Source of the DNA: Dermatemys mawii
Taxonomy: Eukaryota > Chordata > Testudines > Dermatemydidae
NCBI GenBank assembly: GCA_007922305.1
Contig: ML677374.1
Span: forward strand, 6,681,619-6,745,618
Direction of reading: 5' to 3'
DNA: 64,000 nt
Each line of letters opens with the position of its first letter. The first letter of the stretch is position 1. A model generated the notes under the pieces. The model ran no database searches and had not been told where the DNA came from. It saw only the letters and a program-made list of their open reading frames with translations. The translations under genes and the position numbers were made by a program. Shown in pieces: positions 36,291-48,179 of the stretch.

Positions 36291-36429
36291 CGGCATTTGC
36301 TTTCAGATCTTCAGGAGTCACCATGACGACAAACCTGATCGCACGCTCATTACGAAACATCTCATAGGACCAGCGCCGGATGGATCTCATACATTTCACT
36401 GCCGCAATCCCATTATTGGCAATAAGGAC
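36291..36429 (-). CDS. ACACA: ACACA coding exon 3 (residues 121-167)
   Basis: Acceptor CCACCTAG, donor GCCG/GTGAGT; 139 bases, 46 codons plus one base. It encodes the first strand-helix unit of the biotin carboxylase domain: [20 protein letters not shown], then [22 protein letters not shown]. This is the pre-ATP-grasp fold that opens every biotin-dependent carboxylase. The sequence is essentially that of the human protein. Confidence 0.96.
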
Positions 36430-37146
36430 CTAGGTGGATTAGAAACAGGGTGGAGAGGTAACTAGAGGGCAAGAAGAACTAGGCAGCAAGGGAGGGAGGC
36501 CAAATATTTGTTTCTCCTGAGTGCATTTCATCTGCCCTGTTGATCAAGCCCTTTCCTCAACACAGACCTCTTTCAGTTCAACAAGAACATTCCCTTCCAC
36601 AGCGATCAACTCAGAAACTAGCTCTTGCTTGACCATTAAGATTTTAATGTAATGCGATTTACTGTGCTTGGAGATCAGGATGGGACACTGGAGCAGGCCC
36701 AATAAGCAGCCTGCAGCACAAGCTGCTACGACATTTGAAATGAGTTCTTGTCATCTCCAGGGAATGGGATGGGGAAGGAGCCTCTCTCATCAGACCATTA
36801 AAACCAGAGTGGAGAAAGTACTATAAAAATATAATCCCACTCTGACAGCGGAGACGCTCTGAATCATTCAATAGCCATCTCTAACATTCGAGGGTCATAT
36901 TCTACATCAACTTCATCAAGCCTCATGCTTATTGTCACACGAGGCTGAAGCGACAGGATATTTATCCAACATGACAATAAAAGCAAAAGAATCTTTGTTA
37001 CAGGCAGAAATGCAGCTTTCAGTTCCAGAACTCTCTTAATATTTGGCATTTACTAGTCTGAGAGTCCTGTGTTACACAGATAAAATAGCTTGACTGAGGT
37101 GGGCAGGGAAACAAAAAAGCACAATTCAAGAGAGCTAGTCACTTAC

Positions 37147-37279
37147 CTTCTCGATAACTTTATTCCCCCCAAAACGAGTAACAAATTCTGCAGGAGAGGC
37201 CACAGTGAAATCCCTCTGTAGATCAACTTTCTTCCTGTCCCGGCCTTGCTTTACAAGGTGCAAGCCGGACATACTGGGC
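37147..37279 (-). CDS. ACACA: ACACA coding exon 2 (residues 76-120, AMPK site)
   Basis: Acceptor CCCTTAG, donor GAGAAG/GTAAGT; 133 bases. This is the first exon common to both start versions. It carries the AMPK target serine as Ser80 in [10 protein letters not shown]: Ile at -5 and Arg at -4 come from the preceding exon in the main form, and Leu is at +4. Phosphorylation of this serine inactivates the enzyme in the family. Residue 77 is Pro, where human has Ser. The exon ends inside the start of the biotin carboxylase domain ([13 protein letters not shown]). Confidence 0.97.
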
Positions 37280-37937
37280 CTAAGGGAAAGAAAAAAGGTG
37301 ACTCTGTTGTCTTGTGGGTACAAGTAGGTATATTTCACAGATGTCCCAGTGGGAAATTATTAAAGCTTCCTCTGGGCAAAATTATTTATGGTAATTGGCA
37401 GAACTGTTCAGTCTTCAAGGCTCAGCACTCACAATGACCTGTACGAGAATTGCTTAAGAGATGCATGCAATGGTCAGATTGTAGCTGTGTGTCATTGAGG
37501 CCAGTGGAGGAGAGAGAGGAAGAACAGACTGGCCAGTACATATATAAATTGCTAGTCATGTCCTTACATGGAAAGACAGAGTTAATGTCATCCCAACACG
37601 ACTTTGCTAATATAGAACCAGAGTAGTGACAAGGAGAGACAGGTTCCATCTTCCAAATGTAATCTACAAAACAAAACAAAACCCCACATCTCTAAAGGGA
37701 AACTTTCTGTAAGTCACTGCAAAAAATTCTCTACTTGTAACTCTGTAGTTGGCCAGTTCGTCAATACTTCCCAATCAACCAGTTCAGTTCAACAGCAACA
37801 CACAGCTCTTCAGTATTATCCCTCCTTGCTACAACCACCATTATTCCAAAAAGACAACAGTGGCTCGTAATACTTTATTGACCCAAAGTCTGAATTCTAT
37901 TAATTAGTTAGTTGGCATAATTAGTGCACATAATGAA

Positions 37938-38135
37938 GGATAGTCTTATGGTTAAATGAAGCCTATACCCAGCTTTGCTGCACACACACTGCATGGCTAT
38001 GAGAAAATCAGTGTCCCTTTCCGTGCCTCAGTTTCCCCAGATGTAAAGTGTGGATAAATTCTGTCCAAGCTTCCCACGGGTTTTGTAAGGCTTAATTCAC
38101 TAACATTTACAAAGCACTCAGATTCTCAGGCAGAA
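37938..38135 (+). repeat. MIR-type SINE fragment
   Basis: Head 'ggatagtcttatggttaa', body 'gtgcctcagtttccccag' followed by 'tgtaaagtgtggataa', and tail 'tttacaaagcactcagattctc' in MIR order on the plus strand. Confidence 0.65.
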
Positions 38136-38675
38136 GACCTAAAACAAGAGCAAAGGATTGTTCTTGCGTGTGTCTGTATCATTGCAGCATTACTGGGACA
38201 TTTATGTCTTATTTTTAAAATAGCAGCGTAGAGGCTCACACTAAAGCACAGGCTCCAAGACCCTCACACCCTGCAGGGTTTCAGAGCCAGGACTCAAGCC
38301 CAGCCACCTACACTGCTGTTTTTATCCCCACAGAGCAAGCCCAAGTCAGTTGACCTGGACTCTGAGATTCATTGCCACGTGTCTTTTCTGCAGTGTACAT
38401 TTACCCTCAGTTTCTTTTCTTCAGATGTTCCCGTTCTACAAACGCACCCCAAAATTTCTGTCCTCAGTCCGATGCGCTGGGAACGACTCATGTAAATCTC
38501 AGCACACCAATAATAGTTGAATAGCCTTGGTAATTACAGGCTACATTTCTTTGTTCTGCTCTAAAGCCCCATTTACACCCATGTTACACCTGTTACCCGA
38601 AGCAGTTTTAAACCAGGTGTAAAACAGAGCAAGAACAAAGTTTACAGTGACACCAATCAAATGGCACCTTTCTAA

Positions 38676-38959
38676 GGCTATGGCTACTCTACAGCTTAAG
38701 TCGACATAAGTTATGTCGCTCAGGGAAGTGAATTAGCCACACGCACCCCAGAGCGACACAAATTACACCAACTTAAGCACCGGTGTGGACAGCACTACGC
38801 TGGCAGGAGAGCATCTCCTGCTGACAGAGCTGTCAGTGCTCACTGGGGATGGAATAATTAAGGTGACAGGAGAGCTCTCTCCCATCGGCTTAGAGCAGCT
38901 CCACTAGAGAGCTTACAGAGGCATAGCTTCACCGTAAGCTCTCTAGTGGAGACATAGCC
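38676..38959. mobile_element. Inverted-repeat DNA element with TAA flanks (284 bp)
   Basis: Left end GGCTATGGCTACTCTA and right end (reverse) GGCTATGTCTCCACTA are matching terminal inverted repeats; both sides are flanked by TAA (38673-38675 and 38960-38962). A 3-bp TAA duplication would suit PIF/Harbinger, but a TA duplication is also possible. The interior includes 'cttaagtcgacataag' and near-inverted 'gtaagctctctagtgga' / 'tccactagagagcttac'. Confidence 0.7.
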
Positions 38960-40274
38960 TAAAAGGCAGCAACTCAAGTTTGGCTGTCTCTAGAGTTGAA
39001 AATGTATGCTCAAACATATGTGCCCATAATAGAGGATAAAAAGGGGACTGTAGGTATGCACATATAAGAATAGCCTGTGCCTAATTCAAATGACCTAGCT
39101 AACCTCCTCCTCACATTCGGCATCGCTCGGTACTTACTGAGGAAGCTGGACACCAGGCTCCCAAATCAAATGCATCTATTTGCACATTACTAAGAATGCC
39201 CATAATTCAAAATTATCTTACATGAGTTGAAAGCCAAAAAAGGCCAGCTTAAGCACAATCAAAGCAAATGACTATGTAGATGTGCCAACTTCTATTCTGA
39301 GTTAACCTCTCCTCCAGCGGGACTAAACGTGGTGGCAACTTGTGCCCAGCCTCAATCCTTATCTGGGCCTGTTACATAGGAGCCTAACACCACAAGCCGG
39401 TTTACTCAGTCATGCATACTCCACACACTGCAGTTCTTTGCAAGGACGGTGTATGTTACTAGGTTTTTAATTAGATTTTACAGACTGCTGAAGTTTTTTT
39501 TCACAGTGTCACCCACATTGCCTGGTGGATGCCTTCCCTTCTGTTCCCTGTTGCACAATCTTTTCCACCAACTCATGTACTTTTGGCCTTTTAGCCACTA
39601 GAAACCAGGAGGATGGCCAGCCAGCTGCACACACACCACAAGCACATGCTCTGTGGCCTTCCCGTCGGCCAGGGTACACAGCTTGGAACCCCTGACCTAG
39701 TCTGGTTACCGAAGAATTGGTGGCATTGAGCAACTCCACTGCGGAGGAGGAAGGGAAGGCAGCAGACAAGATGACCCTTTCCTAACGGAACTTGCCAGAA
39801 AAATCAAAGCCAGTAAGGAAATAAAAAATTATAAACACACCTAGCAAGTTTGGGGTACCTGAGCAGTATAGGGGACCAATCAAGCCTATGGCAGCCCATC
39901 TAGCATGAACCCTTCTTAACAAGCCACAAATTATAACCACAAATCCTAATTTCAACAAATGAAGGTTCAAGTGTCACAGTTAAATAGTTTAAAGGTGAAA
40001 TGTTAATAAAGTTCTGCATGAATAGTAGCTAGAGCTAGTTTGTAGTAGTCTGCAGGGCCAGGTAGATATCACAAAACAGGGGCATTTCCCACAGAAACCT
40101 TTTCTATTATTTATTATTATTATTGTGTATTATTTACGTAAAATTCACTATCCTTTACAGACTATGTAGGGAGACAAGGTCTCAATCTAGCTCAAACATG
40201 CAACATATTCAGGGATATGAAGCAGAACCAAAACCAGAACCCAGTACATGTAATCATGAGCTGTATTCAGGAGG

Positions 40275-40640
40275 AAGAATAGCGTTTCAACCAAGAGACC
40301 AGACCGGAACTCTCAAAATCCGGCTTCAATTCCTACTGTGACCTTATGCAAGTCAGAATTCCTCTGCACTTCAATACGTTAAATGTAAAATGCAGCTAAG
40401 GGAATCTTTTTGTTCGTACAGCACCTAGCACAACGGGGTTCTGATTCATGACCACAGCTCCTAGGCACTACAATAATTTCCCTTTCTCCTCCCTTTTTGG
40501 GCATGTTCTGTATTTGGGCTCCAAGATCTTTGAAGCAGGGAATGTCCCTTATGTGTATGCACAGCTTCTAGCACAACAGGGCCCTGACTTCCGTCAAGAC
40601 GGCTCTTACTATCATAACACAAACAACAAAAGCATTGATT
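40275..40640 (+). repeat. MIR-like SINE and two 3'-tail copies
   Basis: MIR-like 'ggcttcaattcctactgtgaccttatgcaagtcagaattcctctgcacttca', in pieces, runs into the tail 'tacagcacctagcacaacggggtt' near 40417. A second tail, 'gcacagcttctagcacaacagggccctga', follows near 40558. Two adjacent copies of the same tail suggest two old insertions side by side. Confidence 0.5.
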
Positions 40641-41251
40641 GTGTTTGAAATTCAGATCCAAATTTGCTGCTTGAGCCATTTTCTGATACCTGGGGGGAAA
40701 TTTCCATTGCAAGGAGACACAGAGGGCCTGCTAGTGAAGTGATCCACAAAAGAAGGTTTCACAAGCCAAGTAGTTTTTATACACTAATTCTGAGAAGTAG
40801 TGAGTTGTTCCAAGCAATGGGAGGGAGACATGAAAGGAGGACTGAAGCCAAGAATGAGAAGAGACAAAGGAAGAAGACTGGAGGAGACAAGCCCCTCTGA
40901 AAATCCCAGTCCTAAACCTAAGAGAATTAGGCACCAAACTGTAGTAAATCCACCTCTCCATGAGGTGGCAACTAGGTAAATGGAATAATCCTTCCATCAG
41001 CTTTGATTACAATGAAAGTAAGATTGATTGAACTACATCATACAGGGCAAGAAATTTTTCACAGCCCTGAGCTATGTTGCTAGGTCAACCTAAGTTTCAG
41101 GAGCAGACCAGCCCTAAGAACCACCAGGGCAAACAGTATAGAAAGGGAGACTATATTGCTTAATAAAACTCTGAGCCCCCCTACTCCTCAAATACGGTTA
41201 ATAAAATAGAACACAGCATTGGAGAAGCACGACTTGCACTATATCCTAGGG

Positions 41252-41448
41252 CAGGCCCGCACAACTTGGAAAGCAGCAAGGGCCATATTACCGCAAAAAA
41301 ACCAGCTGCGGGCCAAAAAGCCCTGCCCCCATCCGCTTCTCCCCACCCCACTGCTTGGCTTGCCCCACCCCTACTTACCCCCCACAGGCCGCACAGTGAG
41401 CCCATGCGGGCCGCATGTGGCCCCCGGACCGCATGTTGTGCAGGCCTG
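41252..41448. mobile_element. Non-autonomous hAT-like transposon (197 bp), perfect 8-bp duplication
   Basis: Ends CAGGCCCGCACAACTTGG and, read from the right, CAGGCCTGCACAACATGC form terminal inverted repeats. TCCTAGGG occurs immediately outside both ends (41244-41251 and 41449-41456) as a perfect 8-bp target duplication, the hAT signature. The interior is C-rich with 'ccgcgggccaaaaagccctgcccc'-like sequence and no coding capacity. Confidence 0.88.
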
Positions 41449-42253
41449 TCCTAGGGTATACAATGCACAGCAACCTAGGACTGAAGAGGTCACGCTTGAT
41501 TACATGGTTATTGGGAACTGGCAAATCACCAACAGGAGAACTAAGGGACAAAGTACAAATTTGGGGTCCAGTCCTGAAAACGCTTATGCATGCGAGTGTT
41601 TGTCCCAGTAACTTCAAATGACTACTCACGCGCACAGATTCTCTGCCACACCACTCTTTGCAAGATTTAAATATTCAGAATAAAACATACTGCTTGCAGG
41701 TATAGCTCAGAGTTTATGTAGAGACAGGCAGCATACTGAACTGTGGACTCAGGTACTAATAATTGAGACTATAATTGAGAAAAAGCTTTTGCTTTTTCAG
41801 GAGGGTGGTTAGTAGAGGGGGAGTATAGCCTAATATGAAAGAGTACAGGAATTATCCTGTGCAAAATCAGCAGCCAGCCCAGCTGTACACAGTTACAGTC
41901 TAAATTACTAGGCAGGGAATACCATGGTGATATGTTGAGAACCCCTATCTAGAAAATCTGCTGTTGCAGTTTTGGAAGCTGAACTGAAAGTTCTGTAGCA
42001 ATTCAAAGATCTGTCCCTTTCACTCTTGGAGCGTATTTACTTTCTACCTATGACACAATAAAGCCTCTTTCGCAAAAACTGCATCCCCAAATGCCTCCTA
42101 CTAATTAAAAATTCCAAGGATGATCAAATCACCACTAAAAAAATGTCAGAGTCCAGTATTGATTTTCCTGAGCAAAGTCTCTAACCCTCTCAGTCTTGTG
42201 AAGATGTAATTTGTAAGGCCCAACCACGTCAGCAAAGCTGGAGCAGTTCTTAC

Positions 42254-42306
42254 CTTTGGAGCATGTGGTACCTGATCTCATGAGTTTCCTCTGCAGAATC
42301 CTCCAT
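42254..42306 (-). CDS. ACACA: ACACA alternative first coding exon (exon 5A type, 17 residues)
   Basis: ATG at 42306-42304 opens 17 codons plus two bases, MEDSAEETHEIRYHMLQ, ending CAAAG/GTAAGA. The two left-over bases splice in phase onto the exon at 37279 and give Arg then PSMSGLHLV. Human ACACA has a third promoter inside this same intron whose first exon (5A) encodes a 17-residue head starting MEGSPEE and ending MLQR. Length, phase, position and sequence all agree. The 5' end of this exon and its promoter are upstream and not resolved; a pyrimidine- and TCTC-rich tract lies at about 42480-42540. The product lacks residues 1-75, including Ser23/25/29, but keeps the AMPK serine. Confidence 0.93.
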
Positions 42307-43072
42307 GATGATCTGCTAGAGGGACGTCCAGATTTTGATTTTAAGACTCCTTTACAACAGTTGCTGCAGCTCTAAATCCAGAAGGAGAAAGCCACAGGGT
42401 GCCTCCTTTGAATTTGTATGGTCCTTCTTAGACCTAGATTTGAAAAGCGGCACTTCCCTGATTGCCACAGATTTTTAACCTTTGTCCCTCACTTCTCCAC
42501 CCTCTTCAGTCTCAGCCACTCTCTCTCTCTCCCTGTAACACAGGGTGTGTATACTCAGCTGCGGTAGCAGCTTTCCCTGATCTGTATTTGAGAGAAAAAA
42601 GCTGATCAGAGAGAGGAGAGAAAAGTTCTAGGGGTTATGTAATTTGGTTTAAGAGACAGCATTGCTGCTGCAGTTTTCATGCTACAAAATGGCTTTTTGT
42701 TGCAATGATCACTCTTTGCTCACATTCACTACAGCGAGGTCACCTTAGAAGATGCTTGAGATTCCATAGTTTCCCATCGGTCAGGAATACATGACAAACG
42801 CACCCAAAGACAATGCCTTGGTGGACACTTGGATACTGGCCCGTGGATCAGCAAGCACTTGCTCAGAAGCTGCATGGGTGTTTTGGAGACAGCAAGGGGG
42901 ATGCTGAGGTGTTTCTTTTTGCGCCAATAATCCCAGAGAATTCCATCAAGATAAAAGGATTTGCTATCTGGATCCGGTTGAAAATAAAGTCCCCATGCTG
43001 GGCAGATGACACAGAACACTGTTAAGGAGAATCAGATGTGACACTTCTGCAGTCACATAGGGAATGATGGTG

Positions 43073-43325
43073 TGGATAAGACAGAATGAGGGATGGTCCA
43101 GTGCACTAGCCTTCAACTCAGAAGACTTCAATTCAATTCCCTGCCATGCCACAGGCTTCCTGCGACACCACTGGCGAGTCACTATCTGTGCCTCAGTTCC
43201 CCATCTGCAAGATGGAGATAATGATACTTCTCTAGCTCCCAAGGGTACTGTGAGGATAAATACAGGAAAAACTCTGAGGATCTCAGATGCAATGCTGAGG
43301 GGAGCCCTGTAAGTACCTAAAATAG
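43073..43325 (+). repeat. MIR-type SINE
   Basis: Near complete: head 'tggtccagtgcactagcc', B-box-like 'cttcaattcaattccctgcc', then 'gcgagtcactatctgtgcctcagttccccatctgcaagatggagataatga' in pieces and the tail 'gtgaggataaatacagg...ggatctcagatgcaatgctg'. Confidence 0.7.
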
Positions 43326-44203
43326 GCATAAACAAGAGCATCAAGTACACACAAATAGGTTCACTGGGGATCTCTGAGCACAAGTGGAAGTGAATGTAGC
43401 AAAAAGGTGGAACATCCTCCTGCTCACTGTGAGAGGAGAACTAGATGCAGAAATCGGATTCTGTTTTCAAATCCTGGAAAGCACAGGGACGCCTCTCCAG
43501 TTAGAAAGAGGGGTCTGCGACTCCAGGTCAGCCCCCCAGCTCCCAGGTCCTTGGCAGCCAGCTAGGTGGGCTACAGCTTCCAGCTCCCCTTCCATCCATC
43601 AGGCAGATGACGTCTGCCAAACGTTCGAGCCCTACCCATCCCAAACCCGCTCAGTCTCTGAACGTAGGAGCCACGGAAGAATAAATCTACCCATTATATC
43701 AAGCCTGGAGCAGCCACAACATCGGCTAAAAACATGAATCACGTCTGCTAGCAGCTGAATTCACTGGGAGATATGCTGCCAAATCAGCACATGACTTTGG
43801 TGTCACACACCCTCAAGAGACAGTCCACACAAGGATAGAACCACTCTGATACAATACCCCTCACCCCCATACACAACACACACACTGCAAAGGTTATTTC
43901 CTGAGCATCTAACTACACAGACACTGTCCATGTTACCCTAATTACAGTAAACACAAGAAATTCACCCGCTCTTTGGCACCGGGCCCATCGTTAGACAAAA
44001 GACAAACCTATGCTGTTGTCTCCCATTCAGATCTCTAACAAACGGAGAGCATCCATTTTAGACACATACCTGACGCACATTCCAACAAGGAACCTGCATT
44101 GATCCCAGCACTGTAACATGCCTATCAGTGACGTAGCAGTTTATTCCAGAGGCAGTGATGCATTAGCTGGTTTGTTTGCAATGCAGTCTTAAGCAGACTG
44201 CAG

Positions 44204-44231
44204 CACACACACACACACACACCCCCCCCCC
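44204..44231. repeat. (AC)n microsatellite followed by a C run
   Basis: About ten AC units followed by nine to ten C bases. Likely length-polymorphic. Confidence 0.85.
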
Positions 44232-44718
44232 ACAAAAGGATTATTTTGCACACTAGGCCTGCAAAGGGTGTGGAGAGGCAGCTTTCATCATGAATGCCGT
44301 GTTTTTCACTCGGTGATTTAGAGATGCTTCTGATCCGAGTGGGAAGCTTTAAGCACAGCTAATGCAACCATATTATGACCTGCTCCAGTTTCAGAGCTGC
44401 TCCTGCAAGCAATTTTACTGAGATACAGATAAAGCAAGCATGCACCCATGCAATCTAGAAAACGAAGCAGCTTTAGGGGGCTATTTTATACATTGAGGAA
44501 ATGGCTGACCATGCTTTAGGCAAGAAGTGGGAAGGATACTGGGGAAGAGCACTGACTGGACTTAACCAAACGCAGTTCTATTTCTGAACCCTTGAAGGGT
44601 TACAGGTCATATCTCATCCTACAGACTTCAGCAAAATGACACCAGTCATCTCAGATCTGTTTGTTTGAAAGGCCAGTGCTTATGGACCTTAATTCATTGA
44701 AGGCTGGGCTTGATACAG

Positions 44719-45037
44719 CAGTAGTTCTCAATCAGAGGTCCACATACCTCTGGGAGTATGCAGAGGACTTCCAGGAGGTGCATCAACTCATCTAGGTATT
44801 TGCCTCATTTTACAACAGGCTACATAAAAAGCACTAGCGAAATCAGTACAAACTAAAATTTCATACTGACAAAATGGGAAATAAGCAATTTCAGTCATAA
44901 TGTGCCGACACACTTTTACATTTTTATGTCTGATTTTTGTAAGCAGCTAGTTTTTAAGTGAGGTGAAACTTGGGGTACGCCCAACAAATCAGAATCCTGA
45001 AAGGGGTGCAGCAGTCTAGAAAGGTTGAGAAACTCTG
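44719..45037. mobile_element. Non-autonomous hAT-like transposon (about 319 bp)
   Basis: Left end CAGTAGTTCTCAATC and right end (reverse) CAGAGTTTCTCAACC follow the CAGTGGTTCTCAACC ends of Charlie-type hAT elements. Flanks TGATACAG (44711-44718) and CGATAAAG (45038-45045) match at 6 of 8 positions. The interior has 'gtccacatacctctgggagtatg' near the left and 'ggggtacgccc' near the right, as in related elements. Confidence 0.7.
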
Positions 45038-46186
45038 CGATAAAGCAACGTCATCCCCTTTATTGCTCAGGATGTTCCCCGCACTGATGCTCAGAATTCA
45101 CATGGATAACGATCGAGGGGCAACTGTAGCCCATAATAATTATTCTGGAACCAAAAACACTGGATCCAGTGTAGACCAAGGACTGAGTGATTTCATGCCT
45201 CCAAAACAAGACGCCTTTTTCCTGTGCTGGGTGTTTTGGTTGCAACAGCTGCAAAAGAGTCAGCATTGTGATGTTTCTCATTTGGAAGAAACACACATTT
45301 TTTTTGTAAAATCACAAATCCAGTCTCTCAGTTCTTACTCTGTAACGTGTATTTCACAGTTGGCCATCACCAGAATATGTGATCACCAAAATTACTACTG
45401 TGCCTCAAAATTTTCAAGTCTGCATCTCTGCTGTAATTATGGGGGCAATAGATTTGCTTTCTTGGTGCACGACGGGCTCATTCAACTCAATGAGACTCTT
45501 TTCACTGATTCCAATGGGCAGTTCCTATGCACTACTGATCCAGAACCTTTCACACCACATGTCCCGCCATACCTTCTTTCAACCATTCCTTTCGCCTCTC
45601 TTTTCCCTCACAATGTACTTTGTGTTTGAGAACCAGGAAGTGAAACAGAGTGTAAACAAAGTGAGTTGGCTCTGCTAGTTTCACTGTCTAGGCTAAATGA
45701 AGTGCAAAGGACAAGCGAACAGCATCCATGGTGAAGGCTGGGGAGCAGGAAGGGGAAGAGATAGATAGAAATTATTTGTTTTGGAAATACCGCCTTTAAG
45801 ATATAGTTTTATTTCAGCCACTTGCAGAACTGTTTATCAGGGATGTGCATCACCCTCCTTTGGCTTCTGAGCTGATAGCTGTCGACCTATGGCAAAGGAG
45901 GCAAAAGGGGAGAAAACAACCCTGCTGCCCTTAGCAAGCCACACAGAATTTCACTTCGTTAATGGCCGTCTGTCTGGGAGATGAAAGCTCTAATGCAAGT
46001 CTCCTGAAACAGGCCTCAGCAGCACCATGGCAACTGGTGGCACAGAGAGCAGATTAAGGGAGGAGCCTTTGATTTAAGCAGTGGCCACATGACTGGAAAT
46101 CCAGAGAGGACCTGGAAGGGGAGAAATCAGATCAATGAAGGGAAATTTCCTACGCAACAGTGCATGGTTTGGAAATTCCAGAGCAA

Positions 46187-46298
46187 GGCCTGATCGCTCC
46201 TAAACTTAAGTACATCCAAGATATGCCATTGATTACAATAGAACTGCTAATGTGCACAAGGCTGCAGAGGTGCTTAAAACTTTGCAGGATCAAAGCCT
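46187..46298. repeat. Fold-back unit of the GGCCTGAT family (copy c)
   Basis: 'ggcctgatcgctcctaaacttaagta' at the left and 'tgcttaaaactttgcaggatcaaagcc' at the right are roughly inverted; the middle has 'ccattgattacaatagaact'. Confidence 0.5.
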
Positions 46299-46544
46299 AC
46301 TTGCTTAACTTAGAATAAAACACGAAAATAGATCAGCTGTTCGGTTAGTGCTCTGTGCTATCATACCATGTTCAATGTCAGGTCTAGCATTTCATCTGGC
46401 TGCCCCATCTAGACTGCTCAAACCATCCCTCTCAGTACCAAAATTACGGCCTCATTCTGAGAAGACTTCAACATGTGAATCACTGCTCACGAGTCTCAGT
46501 AATTCAGTGGACTACTCACCTGATTGAAGTTTGTCTACTGACGT

Positions 46545-46675
46545 TAGCACGACCAGACAGCAAGTGTGAAAAATCGGGACGGGTTGCGGGGGGAGGGGGT
46601 AATAGGAGCCTATATAAGAAAAAGACCCAAAAATCAGGACTGTCACTATAAAAATCGGGCCATCTGGTCACCCTA
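46545..46675 (+). mobile_element. TA-flanked MITE, copy 2 (131 bp)
   Basis: Left end TAGCACGACCAGACAGC and right end CCATCTGGTCACCCTA form the same terminal inverted repeat as at 12241. The interior 'cgggacgggttgcgggggg...ggagcctatataagaaaaa' matches copy 1 with a different poly-G length. Lies in the 15-kb ACACA intron. Confidence 0.75.
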
Positions 46676-46704
46676 GCTGAAGTTCTCTCATGATGAGATA
46701 GAAA

Positions 46705-46779
46705 GGGCCAAATTCTCTGTGGGATTAACTCCAGTGACTTAATGGAGTTACACTCACAGGTAACGATCCAATTCTGCAA
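46705..46779. repeat. Fold-back unit of the GGCCTGAT family (copy d)
   Basis: 'gggccaaattctctgtgggattaactccagt' and 'aatggagttacactcacaggtaacgatccaattctg' are an inverted pair around 'gactt'. It lies 30 bp from the MITE ending at 46675. Confidence 0.5.
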
Positions 46780-47714
46780 GAGATTCTTCACAAGTACAAG
46801 TCTGTACCTGCACAGTAACTTACTATACTGGGGCCTAAAGGTGTAAACAGAAAAAAGTGTGCAGAATTTCCTTGATTTTAATATGGGTTTTATACAAGAT
46901 ACCATTCTGAAAAGGTTAGTAAAAGTCAAGAACAATTTATTAAATATTTACTTAACCACATTGTGAAAAGAGAATATCACAATGTGATGAAGTAAATATG
47001 CTTTCCAAGATCATGCATTTCGGAGTTATTTTAACCACTACTGAAGCACTGGAAGGAACACAGCAGCTTAACAGCTCCCAGTAATTCTACACAGCATACC
47101 AGGACAGGAATACTGTCTTCATTGAGAAGAAATCAGTGCATGCAAAGGTGAAACTGACCAGAAACAAAACCCCAGTCAAGTTTTACTGTCCAAGTTGTAT
47201 AAAGTGCAAAAAGTATACAAAACAGTACAAATGAAAGTATTTTTTTAAAAGATGTTCAATCTCAATGCAAGATGCTTCTATAACATAGGAAGGTTAAGGG
47301 AATTATTTTTAAACATGTGATTTCTGTTGACTATGCCCCTTTAACAAGGTGGAACAGTATAGCAGCAATTTTCAAAAGCATACAGGCAGGCACACCTTTA
47401 TAAACAATATTCTGATCTGTCTGCTTGTTTTTTCAGTAGGCATTTGTCCTGCTGAACAGAGCAAGATGTGCCACGTGCCAGCTGAAAGCGTGTGATCTGA
47501 TCATATGTTTTAGAATCAGTCAAGTGAGGATCAACTGGCACAACTAGCAGGCCACATGGATTTCTAGCTGGAATGGGAGTTTACTTTGCACATCACTCAT
47601 ACTGAATGACCACTGCCAGCTCCTGATTTATGGATTACACCCAACCATTTGATAGGATCTCTGCTAGTATAGATACATTTCCTAATATACAGATGTGGTG
47701 TTGACTAGTAAGTG

Positions 47715-47895
47715 GGATAAAGGGACTGGGAGCTAGGAGGTCCATGTTCTATCGCAGACTCTGCAACAAAGATGCTGTATGAGATCACATAGATCACTTG
47801 ACCTCTCTTTGTATGGGTTTTCCCAATCTATAAAGAGGACGATGAGGACAGTTTAATGGAGTGTTATTTGAGGACAAAAGAGGAGTAATCCTAGC
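47715..47895 (+). repeat. MIR-type SINE fragment
   Basis: 'ggactgggagctaggaggtcc', 'tctatcgcagactctgcaac', then 'cacttgacctctctttgtatgg' and 'cccaatctataaagaggacg' in MIR order. Confidence 0.55.
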
Positions 47896-48179
47896 AGTGA
47901 GGTGATCTTAATGAGGTGATGTTCTCAGCTGTGTTTCAGTGCATCAACTGAATTTTCACATTGTGAAACTGCTTGAGGTGACATGGCAGGCTTGATGAAA
48001 CCACATCTGGTCAATAGGGCATGCATGATCACAACCCCAACCTTGGCGCTACATAACATGGTCACCCAGAATTGCATAACAACTTATCTCCACAGAGCAG
48101 TGAGATTGTGTTTGAGCCAGAGGAGAAAGTGAAGGGGAGGAGGATTAACTATTTGTTTATTCTCTCTGAATCTCAGAGT

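Larger units (their letters stand above)
37280..42253 (-). other. ACACA: ACACA intron, part between exon 5A and coding exon 2
   Basis: About 5 kb. Contains a MIR-like SINE (37938-38135), an inverted-repeat DNA element (38676-38959), SINE tails at 40.3-40.6 kb and a short transposon (41252-41448). No further ACACA exon or other gene is visible. Confidence 0.7.

Noticed and set aside
44970..45629. Plus-strand open frame of 219 codons, the longest not overlapping an ACACA exon
   Set aside because: It starts inside a hAT-like element, shows no domain or family motif, and has no splice or promoter support. At this base composition a chance frame of this size in 64 kb is believable.
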